Source of the DNA: Neopestalotiopsis rosae
Taxonomy: Eukaryota > Ascomycota > Sordariomycetes > Amphisphaeriales > Sporocadaceae
Assembly (NCBI GenBank): GCA_023078685.1
Contig: JALGAS010000002.1
Location: 3,906,001 to 3,970,000, forward strand
DNA length: 64,000 bases
Direction: 5' to 3'
The notes beneath the pieces are model-generated. The model was not told the origin of the DNA. It searched no databases and worked only from the letters and a program-made list of their open reading frames with translations. Of this stretch, positions 1-11,001 are shown piece after piece (the first letter of the stretch is position 1; each line of letters starts with the position of its first letter). The position numbers and the translations under genes are program-made.

Positions 1-215
1 AAGCGCAAAAGTCGGGGGCATTCAGACACGCCGGCGTGGAGCGGACAGCGCTCGCAACACTTGTTTTCACTGGTGTGATTCTTGGGCTGACGGTCTGGGG
101 ACTTTGGAGCGGTTTCCGTGCGGTCCGTAATCTGGTGCCGGGGGGATCTTCTGACTCGGCCATTGTCAATATGGCAGCACCAATTTGGGAGTTTGCGAAG
201 CAAGTCAAGGCCTAG
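1..215 (+). CDS. 3' end of a membrane-protein gene (partial)
   Basis: An open frame (codons starting at base 3) runs in from the left edge and stops at TAG 213-215, giving 70 residues. It holds one clear membrane segment (ALATLVFTGVILGLTVWGLW) preceded by a basic stretch and followed by a short polar tail ending FAKQVKA. No family can be named from this fragment. The upstream part lies outside the window, so it could equally be the last exon of a multi-pass transporter or a single-span protein. It converges on the minus-strand gene ending at 582. Confidence 0.5.
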   Translation, partial: AQKSGAFRHAGVERTALATLVFTGVILGLTVWGLWSGFRAVRNLVPGGSSDSAIVNMAAPIWEFAKQVKA

Positions 216-581
216 TCAGGGTCTAGTTTTGTGGTACGCCGGGTCCTCGCTGGTCAACTTTAAGACGATGACCGAGATTGCTCGACAGCGGCGTTCAGAA
301 TTTAATTAATGATTGAGCTAGCAGAAGTCTCCGTACACTTATGTTTGTGATGATCCCTTCTTCCTACGAAAAGAAACATGTTACCTTTCCTGCCTTTTCT
401 TCATCTTCTGATTTGCTAAACTTATTGTTCTATTTCTGGAATTTTCATTATAGCAAGAAAAGGGTGCGGGAAAGGAATGGCCAGAACCCGCAAAATTACT
501 ACATATGCGAAATACAGAGACTTCGCTACCTTGGTAAACATGTCTATATCCATAGGAAAGATTATATGATTATCTTGACGC
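216..581. other. Convergent intergenic spacer
   Basis: AT-rich 3' flank between two convergent genes. Only short unsupported frames are present; I see no RNA gene or repeat. Confidence 0.5.
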
Positions 582-2310
582 TTATCTAGAACGATATTCC
601 TCCATCTCCACCGTTCCCCTTCGAGACAGATACTCATTGTCTGTAGTGGGCTCCAGGCTATTCGCTAGCTGCGCCATGGAAACAACCTGTGCGAGGCTGG
701 AAACGCAGCCCAAGATTGTGGCAGCTTTCCAGTTGTAAGGATAAGTAATGATCGCGGCTAGAGTAGCAATGAAGCTCACGAGGAGCAGACTGAAGAACCA
801 AAACTTGTCGATAAAGGCCTCTCGTCTTTTGCTTCGAAGGACAACCGGGTAAAGGGTACAATAGACGTTTAGCACCAGGAACGACAATTGGCTGAGCATA
901 GTCCAAAACCCATCGTCTGTCAGTAGAGCTCTACTTTTAGGATTGCACTCAGGGTCTCGTGTCTGAATCACTGCAAGCGTCATCATCACCCCTCCCAGAA
1001 GACCAAATAGAAGTACTACTGCCATCAGTGTTGACCGATGGAATATTGTAGAATGAAAAGACGACTTTGACGCCTGCTGAAGAGGCTCTAGCGTCGGCTT
1101 TTTTTCTTGCAAATCTCTATAGATTTGTATCAATGATTGTTTTGGTTCGGAGTTCTGGTCTGGTGAATATTGCTTTCGTAGTAATCGTTTCAGGCGCGGC
1201 CGGTCAATGGCTTGTTCAGTATTTTCTCTAGTTTCGAAATATCAGTCAGTGTAATCTGTCATTCGAGGTTGTGACATACCGCTCGAACCCCGACGCCGTT
1301 GTGTTCGCAAAATCTGAATGCTGTGGCGTAATCTTGTCAAGCACCGTCTTGGCATAAGCCGCCGCCATCGCTGAGGCATATGGCTGCCAAATCTCATTCT
1401 CATGCCCGTCGCCATAATTACAGACTCCGCGAATTACATACACCGGAAGACGAGCCCCCATGTCGTGGGTTTGTTTGAACCTGCCCCAAAATCGAGCATT
1501 TTGTGTCGCATAATACTTGCCAGGTTCAATAGGCCCATGGCATATTCGGGTACGCTGCCTAATGGATCTTGGGGCACAATCGACTGGCTCTTCGATTCCG
1601 TCGGCATTGATATGATACAAGATGTCCACATTTTGTCCCGGGTCGGTGTATTTTCCACTTTTGTACTCTTTAGTCTTAAGTGCTCCGTAATAGTGGAAAA
1701 ACTTATGCGTATCGTTCGGTGCTTTCAATTCGATTTCGCCAATAGCTGCTTGTATAGCTGTGTTCGTAGTCTGGCGCTTGTTGCCCTTTTCAGGTGTGCA
1801 CAGTTCTTCATCTCTTTCTCTGCTGAGATGCTATGCAATTTGTTCAGTCTTTTCACCCTCTAGAAGACCAACTAGCACATCGCCAAGCCGAACATCCTCC
1901 GGTAAGATCTGCGTAAGGTCTGGCACGCCCGTGACAATACCAACGATGAGACCGACCAAAAGATTCGGGAAGAATACTTTGATTCTGCGAGCGAGCTCAG
2001 AGAAGCTGGCTTCCCCATGGTGCAAAGTGTCTTCTGGCTGCCAGGCGGCTGTCACTACAACAACATCGCGTCCGCACATCCTGCCTGCAAGTAGACGAGC
2101 ACTGTCGTGATACACCGGGCTGGGAAAATTGCCTTCGTATAGCTCGTCGAGCAAGTCTAAGACTGCTTCTACCTCTATCTTTGATAGAGCAAAGCAAGCT
2201 ATTTCATAGTCTTCGGGGACGAGATGAGGGCCAGCGGATCCCCAGTCGTCTTTTGACAGGGGGACGGGGCCCCTCAGTTGTCTCTCAGAGTTCCAGTATT
2301 GGTTGCTCAT
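582..2310 (-). pseudogene. PNP_UDP domain - four-TM fusion gene with one in-frame stop
   Basis: Start ATG is at 2310. Residues about 30-330 match the nucleoside-phosphorylase-like (PNP_UDP_1) domain of fungal STAND/NLR-like proteins. Visible marks are DYEIACFAL, VGLIVGIVTGVP, EDVRLGDVLVG, KAPND, DPGQ, HGPIEPG, VIRGVCNYGDGH and WQPYASAMAAAYAK. The frame is broken once, by TAG at 1831-1833 (codon 160), and continues homologous in the same frame afterwards. A 52-nt intron (1228-1279; GTATGT donor, CTGAC branch, TAG acceptor) joins this domain in frame to a C-terminal part with four membrane segments (about residues 411-431, 453-473, 486-506, 511-531). The total is 559 codons including the stop. 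The usual NACHT/NB-ARC and repeat domains are absent. With a single lesion it is a recent pseudogene, a read-through gene or a sequencing error. The core MEA motif region also looks shortened. The domain family is clear; the role of the fusion is unknown. Confidence 0.65.
1228..1279 (-). other. Intron joining PNP and membrane domains
   Basis: On the minus strand it begins GTATGT, has a CTGAC branch sequence and ends AAACTAG; length is 52 nt. Splicing turns GAG CG + A into a continuous frame, which is the evidence that the two domains form one gene. Confidence 0.7.
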
Positions 2311-5300
2311 CTCTGAACTTGAGAATCTTGTGATATGGATTGAAGATGCTTCTTCAGCCGTGCCCGAAAGTGTATTCAGTATTGTGGTGAATACAAATTC
2401 ATCGAACTGATATTAATCTCTCCCAATACTGCTCACTGACAGAGTAAACAGGCTCGTTCAGCCTGGTGGGCTGAGCTCCGCCCCGCGACGGCGAGCACAG
2501 CGCTTAGCTGTCCAATTGACATGCGAAGCATCACATGCATGCAAGTGAAAAGTTGTATCCAACAATGCAGCCAATAGTTTCATGGGCCGTTTGGAATTAA
2601 CCGATTTGAGGTGAGGAACACGCGTGTATTCCCAACTGGATGACATAATCTGTTCATTGGAAAATATGCAAAGAAAACATCGACGGTTAGGAGCACCGAC
2701 GTTAATCTGGATACCCGTGTGCTTATGGCAGCCCTTTCCGATAGTCATCAAGAATTATGGGTGATTTGTTTATGCCTGTGAAATAAAGGAACTCTGCGAG
2801 ATATACGATGCTAATATCGTGCACGCTTTAAGTACACAAGGTCCTGCTACTGTCTGATAGACCGGCTGGGGAAAGTAGCCTGCAGGAAGGGAATGATTCG
2901 AATGGACTATCTTATTACTGTATAAGGACATGTACCTGATTGTGACAGCAAGAAGATCAGACTATTCTCTCTTCTACAAGTCCATGCCAAGATAGCTATA
3001 CTCAAATAGCAAAAGTTTCTGTATTCCGCATATATACCTAAGTGACAAACGTCCGTTTCTTCAATTTTTCTTGTCTCCTTTTTCCATCCCACTTTTCCGT
3101 ATCTTTTAAATATACGGAACAGTTTTCTTCACTTTGTTCATTACGAGCTGTTTTGTAGATTATTGCACAATTAACCCATCTATCAAACTTGGAGCTGCCA
3201 GACTACTTGGTTGCGATCATTGCACAAGCCATTCCTCCTGATCATTGCTAAGCCCATTGACTAGAATTGCATCCGTCAGCCTACACTTCTCGTTATTCCT
3301 TAACTATTTTAACTGCATGTTTGTTGCCGTTATATTGCAGTTATTGTCTCTTGTGCAATTCAGAAGTCGCGGTACCCTTTTCTCAATTCCTAATCCTAAT
3401 AAATGATCACATCATATGCGGCAAATTCGTCTCACTCCAAGAGCTACGCTGATCAAATGTTCCCTCGATCAGCTGCGCAACTGGTACATCAAGTCTTTCA
3501 GCTACTTCGGCGCGGCGTGATGCAGAAGCATTTGCTAATTCTGCGGGTTGAACCGTCTACCAGTTTAGTATATTTTAAGTCCAGTCTTCGGCTTCATGCT
3601 AGCATTAAAGCATGTTGGAGTCGATATCAGAAATGATTGAAGCTTGCTAGACCCATTATTGTCTTCATCATTTTATATGACCTTGGATTTGTCGTTCGCG
3701 AGGGCTCAGTTGGACACGGCAAGCAAAACGAAGTCAAAACGTCGAACTTCCATGTAAGCAGATCTCAACGTACGTTCGCGGCAGATGGAAAGGTCGAAAG
3801 GAGTGCAGGCTGTATAGTACACGAGGATCTTCGGTATCTTCAGTGGAGATTACAAGTCAATTGCGGGCTGAAGAAGACCGACTGTCCTGAACTAACAACA
3901 ATTCAACCATGTGAAGATGAGCTTGTGTTTATTTTACCTCCTTGCCGAATCCTCGTCTATGAGCAGTGGTTGGTCGAGGCTATATATTAGTGCCGGAGGA
4001 CGCGCGTTTCGGAGCAACTACCTTGGCCCAGAGGATCGACGCCATGATGGGATTTTTATCAAAGTATTGGAAGAAGGATTCTTGATTAGGACGACTTTCA
4101 GACGAACATTGCGTGTGCGTGCTGGTGAGTTTTGCTGCCTAATAAGGAAAGCCAAAGACCCAAAATATAACTGCCGTACGAGGTTGCATTTCTCGGGAGC
4201 TAGAGCCGAAAGCCAATGGTGGAACAATGCCTTCGCAGAAGTTGACAGATAGGGAATAGGCAAATTTGACAGGCAGACTAAAAAAGGTGTATTCCATCAA
4301 TGATCAGACTATGGGCCACGCCAGTCAACGTTGGCTTGTTTGCGCTTTGACAAACGGCGAGACTAGAAATTTCAATGGCCTTCTTCGGCGGAAGTTTTTT
4401 CTTTAGAAACTCCGTTGCACAGACATGCCATTCTCCTGCTGAAACGATTACCGGTAGTGATGGCACTATTGAAGGATCACGTTGACCAAGGAAGACCATC
4501 ATGTGTTTTCATCGGGGTCTCGGGGCGCGACCTTGACTGTTTTACCTGTGTGATTGCATAACCAAGCGTTAGAAATAGCATAACTCTTTGAGCATGAGGC
4601 ACGTTTGCAACTTCTTGTGCGTTTTCATGCAGAAGTTTCGCTGCCAATGACTTGTTGAGATCTTGGGATGGCCACATAGTGTGGGACTGTAGGGTTTACA
4701 TATACCTTGTAGTGTACGAGTCATCAAACAGTTCCACAGTCACTGTTCCTGACTTGATCTTGGCGCCATCCCAGGCGATCGGAGTAATTCGCTAATCGTG
4801 CACTGTCGCCAGCGTTACATTGCAAGTAATAAGCTGATCTTTCTCGAATGTTGTCATGATTCAGCGTGGTGAATGACAATGCAAATAATGAGACTGTACC
4901 TATATTTCGCAGACTTTGTCCTGCCGGAGAAATCGTGCAGCAACATGGTTTCGGCACGCTTGGATCGGATACAGCCTGATGTTGTCGGCTTCAGGTCAAC
5001 TAGCAGTCCCCTGCATCGGAATGCCTCTACCGACGCAGCATGGTATGTCCAGGTATTCCAATGATCCCCTCCACTACGAGCTGAGATTGGTGTATAATGC
5101 GACAAGAGAGCATAAAGGTGCATAGATGGTTTTCCACTGCCGCCTCTTCCGACCGATTGGCCTGAGGGGCGGAATAAGAAGACTCCGGAAGTCTTGTGGA
5201 TGAATCCGCGTATGCTTAATCGGTCCAATTTGTTTTCTGAAGACCCAGATTTCTATCCAAGATGCCGAGGATGTGCAAGCTGGGAGCGGCATCTTTGGTG

Positions 5301-6892
5301 GATATGTTGGCATGTATATAAGCAATGGTCAGTCTCAGGGCTGCGTTACCCCGGCCGCGGAGTCAATATGGCGTCCGCTGCGGTGGTTGAGAACCCACTG
5401 GCCGAGCTGGCTTCGGCGTTAAAAGTCCAGCCCTTCAAGGATGAGATTGTTTTTCAAGGCTCCGAGTCAGCTCGACATCCGATATCCACCGCAGAGGTTT
5501 CGCCACTACCACGCTGTTGACTCCCAGTCGTTATCAATCTGTGACCACGGGTGTGCATTGCTGGGATTCCAAAGCAAGAGACTCTCAGAGCTAGACCGAT
5601 ATAGTCCAGGCGGGCATACACTTTACTGACTTATAACCCCCCATTCGTCGACGTGTGAACCATGGATGCCCTGTCCGGGGAAACTGTTTCAACGCGCACA
5701 CACAGACTGAGCTGAAGCCTGACTGGTGTGTTCGTGTTCTAGTGTGTGTTTTGTACACGTGTAAATGTCTCCTTTAATAATGGCACACTAGATGTTATTG
5801 TTTTCTTACTCGACGGCGGCTTATTAGTTGTGCGCACGTCTAAACTAAAGTGTCCCGTTTTGGCTTTTGTGGCTGGCCGCTGGCGAGACGTCATCTCATT
5901 ACTGAGAAAGACTAAAGCACTAGAACAGCGCATCCCAGCCGTTGACGGCTAAGAACTTCGTTAGTCTTGCTCATCCGCATATTGAACGGCGGCCGCCTGA
6001 GGAGGTGAGAGAGCACGGATTATTGCGAATTTGGAGACCAACATTAACACGGAGAGTTGACAGTTATGGCTTTGAAGGACAACTATTCTTTTCCGCCCGA
6101 AATCGCGGCTGAACAGGAAGTCAAACTCAAATGCGCTCGGGTAAGGACAATCACGGAAGTGGTCTCGGCCACCCTTGCCCGCCACGTTTTTGGCTCATGC
6201 AGCAGGCAGCCCAGGGGGCAGTCAAGGCCTGCGTCGATCTTTGTGGGAGCCCGATCTGGGAGATCTGAAGCTGCCCCTCAACGAGCCCAAGACACGCACG
6301 CTATGGCAGCTACGGTTCCTGGATCTGGTTTGGCCCGTCGGGACTCGGGGGCAAAGAGATGCCCAGGACCTCTACACTAGACTTCAATAGCCTAACGCCA
6401 ATTAGCCTCTTGCTCCGCGCCGGTCCAGATTTCTACGATGTAGTGTAAGAGCAGCGGGCAGTGAGCACAATTCTCAAACCGGGGTCCCTTTTTATAGACT
6501 TGTGCAAGTGCGAGATCTGTAAGAAGCAGAGTCAGCAAGGATATCCCAGCTGTAAGGCTTTCACTGGCTTCCGACCCGCAGCTTGCGAGACTCTCAGGAC
6601 AACCAAAGCCTCCTTGCCTCCTGGTCTTCGTTCCCATAGGACCACCACAGGGTTCCCAGGAGGGCACCCGTTCCCCATTCTTGTAGATCATGGAGTCCAA
6701 GTCCACTGCGTTGGGACCAGTGCTTAAACTCCCCTGTACGGCATGCATGTTGCAAGTTTGTTCTTTTACCCTCTTTAGGATCTCTTGCTGCCTTTCTTTT
6801 TCTGGATTTTGATTAATATTGACGTTTGTTTATATCGTTACTATCACTTTCTTTACCCTGATGCCATCGAGACAAACCTGGGTGTCGTCGAT
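2311..6892. other. Gene-poor 4.6 kb interval
   Basis: I found no multi-exon gene I can defend here. The frames are short, mostly start with non-ATG codons and show no domain motif. The exceptions worth knowing are two short minus-strand frames at 4278-4677 and a 118-codon ATG frame at 6392-6748 (minus), none with a recognised family. The segment probably contains decayed sequence plus the promoters of the flanking divergent genes. Confidence 0.4.
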
Positions 6893-8318
6893 ATGGGTGT
6901 ACAAGTGCCGGATGAGGCTCTGGGCACAGCCGTTGGCGTCTTGATCTTTTCGCTTCTCTGCCTGACATGTAGCATTCTGATGATTTGGCTGGTTTGGGTA
7001 CATCATGAACGGGACTCTTGTAAGCCCACCTTGGACTTTGTGGACGAGAGAACTTCCGAAGAGATGCTAACTTGTGCACAGTCGTTGCCATGATTGGCTA
7101 TTTTACCTTTTTGAGCACAATGACGAGCATCATACAACAACTACACACAATGATACTGTGGGACGACGTCAAAACGGCACAGTGGGAGCATGCTCGAGAC
7201 AACGTCGGCAGTGTCGAGGTCGCAATAGCAGGGCCATCCGTTGGCCTCGATCTCGTCCTCTTTTACATACGTACGTCACGAGATACCCGACATGTACGAA
7301 CTGGAACACTAACGGGTTCAAAGAATATTTTTCATACAACGTGGAAGCACTACTTACACTATTCTGGGCTGGCGCTCTTGCTCAGTCCATCTATGGCTTT
7401 GCAGATATCTCGGCTTTCAAGCGCGTCCGCCGCAAAGCAAATGGTATTTGCAAAGTTTTTGCAGTCGTTATGCCTGCCACTCTGATAAGCCTCCTCCAGC
7501 TGCCCTCGGTGCGCAGTAGCTTCACAGGCTTCTTGGTTGTGGCCAACATCAATAGTCAGTATACTATAGGCTCTGCTTATAAGAAAACACGCAGTCTTCG
7601 GCTCGAAACTAACATCTGCACAGTGATCCTCAGCCTCACCCTTGGAGCTATGCTTCTATTAGCCATCCTTGTTAAATACATCCATACGCGACGACAATTC
7701 CTATCCTGGAACGTGCAATACGGCAACTCGACAAAATCAAGCCAGGGACGAAGAAGAGCAGCATCGAACCGGAACTCGGTCGTTAGCGAGCGCCCCCGCA
7801 GCATCTACGACCAGTGGCTCATGACACGCTTCGCCATCACCTTTATCACGCTCAGCATCTTTGAGCTCTTCCTCATCATGTTTCAGGTGTCGTCGGCCCG
7901 TACCACAGTCCCCGCCGACGCCCCGGACCTGAGCGCCGACAAGGCCAAATCCGACTTTGTCCTCTTCATGCCGGGCTGTCTCCCGGGAGTCCTGCTTTTC
8001 GTCGTCTTTGGTACCACGACGCCGTTTCGCGACCACATGCGCAAGACTTTCCTGCCCAAGCGATTTCACAACAAGACAACCACCACCACCGAGGCTGGGA
8101 ATGACCAGGTCGCCCTTGCCACGTACTCGAGGAGCCATAATGGCAAGTCCCTCCAGCCGAGCATCATGACTGACGACGGCCCGCTCACGCCGACCGACGG
8201 GAACACCATTATTCAGCTGCGCGAGGTGGAACTGCACCGGAACTCTACACGGAAAGACGATGACGACGAGTGGCCGATCCTGGCGACAACCACGCGGGTG
8301 AACAATAACATCGTTTGA
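6893..8318 (+). CDS. Seven-transmembrane protein, GPCR-like
   Basis: Four exons (6893-7019, 7082-7270, 7324-7554, 7624-8318) give 413 residues. The introns are 62, 53 and 69 nt; donors are GTAAGC, GTACGT and GTCAGT, each with a TAAC-type branch site. Seven hydrophobic segments are visible, opening with GTAVGVLIFSLLCLTCSILM and closing with FMPGCLPGVLLFVVFG. The N-terminus is short and outside-like, a basic loop of about 45 residues lies between TM5 and TM6, and the C-tail of about 100 residues is polar and Thr/Asp-rich. That topology fits a fungal G-protein-coupled receptor. I do not recognise the family (it is not obviously PTH11, Ste2, Ste3 or cAMP-receptor-like), so receptor function is inference. 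An in-frame, more hydrophobic N-terminal extension could start at an upstream non-ATG codon (6785); I chose the first in-frame ATG. Confidence 0.7.
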
Positions 8319-9744
8319 TTGCGTCACCGAGACCTCTTCTTTTCGATCTCAAATATTTTTTTCTTCCTTATTACTTTGTTACGTTTCCAGCGAGCTTGTA
8401 TATTATTACGTATGAGGGCGCTTATGATTACTGCGCTTCGGTTTTCTGATTTGCTGAAATAGCTGGATGCGGATACCACATTCAAATTTATCCTTATGGT
8501 TATTAGACAACACGGCTTGCAATATTATTTTGGACGAGTATAGGGAAATCTTGGTACGGATATAAGAAGGAAAAGATTGGTTGGAAATGCCACCACACGG
8601 TCTCAGGACGCAGGGCTTGAATGTATAGATGGAAAAGGGTTTCTTTTGTTAAAAAGCGGAGCGATACCCAGAATCTGAGATAGATATTTCATGATCAAGA
8701 CAGCAATGTATTTTCTCGAAAAATTCTGCAGCCCTCCGGCTGGAGTGATCAGCAATGAATGCTATAGAAAACACCAATACAATACACACACAAGGGATTG
8801 GTGACGCAGTAATTGGCTAACAGCGTGTCTGGGATCAAACACGTGGACCGATGGTTGGAGCCATGATTCTGTGGTTAAGCATAACACATTTGTTTCTACA
8901 AGCGTAGCAGGTTCTGTGCCTGCATGATTCCATGATGCCATCCGCCGCTTGGCCGGTATCAGAGCAAAACCCCGGGGCTAGTGGTCCATCGTTCGGCGAA
9001 CTTGAGGTTGTGCGCAGGCCACGAGGAATTTCCACTAGTTCAAACGCCACGAAACCATGTTTGTCCCCGCAAAGGGAATGGAATAAAAGCCCATTTCCGC
9101 TTCGAAAGAAAGAGGCTGAATTTAACCCACCGACGCCCCTCCCCCCCGAAAAGAAGCTTCTGTAATGATCAGCTGAAAGCTGCGGCGAGAGCCGTCCGTG
9201 GCGCGCTTTTCTCCTGGCAGGTGGCAGTCTGGGGTTCACGCTGGCGCCGGGTACGAGTCAACGACCAGTTGTGCTTTTCGTGTCACTTGATGTAACCGGT
9301 TCAGATCCCACGACTTTCCGACCTATAAAGGCGGCAGCAGGCGCTTGGGAGCTCTGAGTTCGTGATGGTGGTAAACAAGCGTCACAGAATCGAACCATAT
9401 CTGTTGGAAGGCGCAACTATTCTCGAGTAAGGCGTACAAATTAGAGTTCGCAGCACTCTCAGGGGAGTCTTTTGTTCATTTAACGTGTTTCTCGATCCAA
9501 AAAAAATCCTCGATCGTCATATACCGAGTTCTTCTTAGTCAGTGTATCCTTCTATCCGACCTAAACCCACGACTGCGTCGTTGAGCCGAAGACACATCTA
9601 AAATACAAGGCCCGGCCGGCAGGAGTGTTCTGGGACGTGCCAGCTGTACATGTCATAGAATACAATAGGACCTGTGTACGCTTTGTTGCACTAGGTTGAT
9701 AATAATACATACAATCGTTTTTGCCACGAATGTTTTGATTTGTA
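8319..9744. other. Convergent intergenic region
   Basis: 3' flanks of the 7TM gene (plus) and the lipoate ligase (minus). A TATAAA element at about 9323 is followed by a 21-codon ATG frame, with no evidence that it is used. No repeat or RNA gene seen. Confidence 0.4.
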
Positions 9745-11001
9745 CTAGGATCTTATGCCAAACATTCTGTTCAGCCACTCGCCACCAGCGCCTGCAGTGT
9801 ACTGACGCCAATCACGTATCGTATGGAGGCTGACACCGTTCAAGGCTGTTGCAGGCGACATGTCAGTGATCCCGCCAGAGATGACTTCGCCGTGACGGGC
9901 ATCAATAAGGACCTCAAACTAGTAAATGATATTAGAAATGCCTGTGCATAGAGGAATTTGGTCAACTTACTGGCTTGGGAACATGATCCGGTAAGTCAGG
10001 CTTTATCCTCTCATCTTCGACGTTGGAATGTGTTGAGAAGAGGAATCGAGGTGTTTGTTCATACGTCCACTTGTCATCCTGCAAACGTGTCAGCCCAGAA
10101 GAGGTTAGTAGAGACGAGGATTCGCAATTCTTACAATAATTTCCTTGAAACCTTTCTGTATTATTTGGTTCTGGAATGCTTCGCTCTCGTCGATGAATTC
10201 CGCGTCAACGTTTCCGTACATGCTGCCAAACTCAGCAACGACTGCCTCCTCAAAGTCAGACGTCTCGAGCCCAACGTTTCTGATCTTGGATCGCACGCTC
10301 TCAACACCCCGTGCCATGATATACGGCGCTGCGGGAGACCGAAGATACTGTCCAATATTCGGTAAATTTGGTGAAGAGAGGAGACATGTCCCGTGGTGTA
10401 ATGATCGCAGTCTCGTGAGTTTGTATGCCGAGCCAGAGATTTTGTATGTTTCCGCGCCTGATGAGCCATTGACATCTAGGACTATATCGTGTCGCTCATT
10501 GACGCGGGCCGTCTCCACGCCTAGACTTTGAAGAGCTCGCACCACCATCTCGGCATGTCTATCGCGGTCAAACACCTCGGGCGGGCAGATGACGCTATAG
10601 TTGACGTTGCCCTCATCATGAAAGACCGTGCCTCCTCCTGACCGCCGTCTCACGAGCAGCACATCGGAGGCGTCCTGCCGCGGTTTCCTGTCCGTCCACT
10701 TCTCGAGCTCTCTTTTGAAGGACCCTGGAGGGTTGACCAAGCCTAGATTAACCTCAAGCCATGGATTCTGATTTCGACCGATGACGACGCAGGGCCGATT
10801 TGTGTACAGGAAAAGTACAGTCGACTCTGGAGCAGACTTTTGCAAGAGAAAATGCTCAATGGAAAGGTTTAACCACGGATCCCGACTCTTTGAGATATAG
10901 ACCTGGACCTTGTTGGACGGCTGGGAGACGGCCTCTGAGAAGAATCGGACGCCGGGCAACTTGGGCAGCCGAGTGCAACTTCTCATGAATAACCGGCTCA
11001 T
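9745..11001 (-). CDS. AIM22: Lipoate-protein ligase A, mitochondrial
   Basis: Three exons (11001-10135, 10078-9971, 9918-9745) encode 382 residues. The introns are 56 and 52 nt, starting GTAAGA and GTAAGT. The protein belongs to the LplA/Aim22 family, which attaches lipoate to the E2 subunits of 2-oxoacid dehydrogenases and to the glycine-cleavage H protein. Visible signatures are RRRSGGGTVFHDEGNVNY (about residues 118-135) and KISGSAYKLTR (catalytic-type Lys about 187) followed by HHGTCLL. The first 25 residues are rich in Arg and Ser with no acid, as in a mitochondrial presequence. The C-terminal exons supply the accessory domain (FEVLIDARHGEVISGGITDMS). The frame stays open upstream to 11055 but only from a TTG, so the ATG at 11001 is preferred. 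Confidence 0.88.

Noticed and set aside
1786..1833. A 42-48-nt in-frame intron ending at the TAG that would rescue the PNP gene
   Set aside because: Donors are poor (GTTGGT/GTGCTA) and splicing would delete all or part of the conserved LGDVLVG motif; kept only as a test in the findings.
3637..3990. 117-codon frame with a hydrophobic N-terminus and several Cys, possibly a small secreted protein
   Set aside because: It starts with TTG, contains no Met and has no convincing exon partner.
4278..4677. Two adjacent minus-strand frames, with SLPVIVSAGEWHVCAT faintly like the end of fungal PD-(D/E)XK nuclease-like proteins
   Set aside because: Similarity is too weak, no catalytic motif is visible and no N-terminal part could be found.
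6392..6748. 118-codon ATG frame on the minus strand
   Set aside because: No family resemblance and no supporting splice or promoter evidence; left as part of the unannotated interval.
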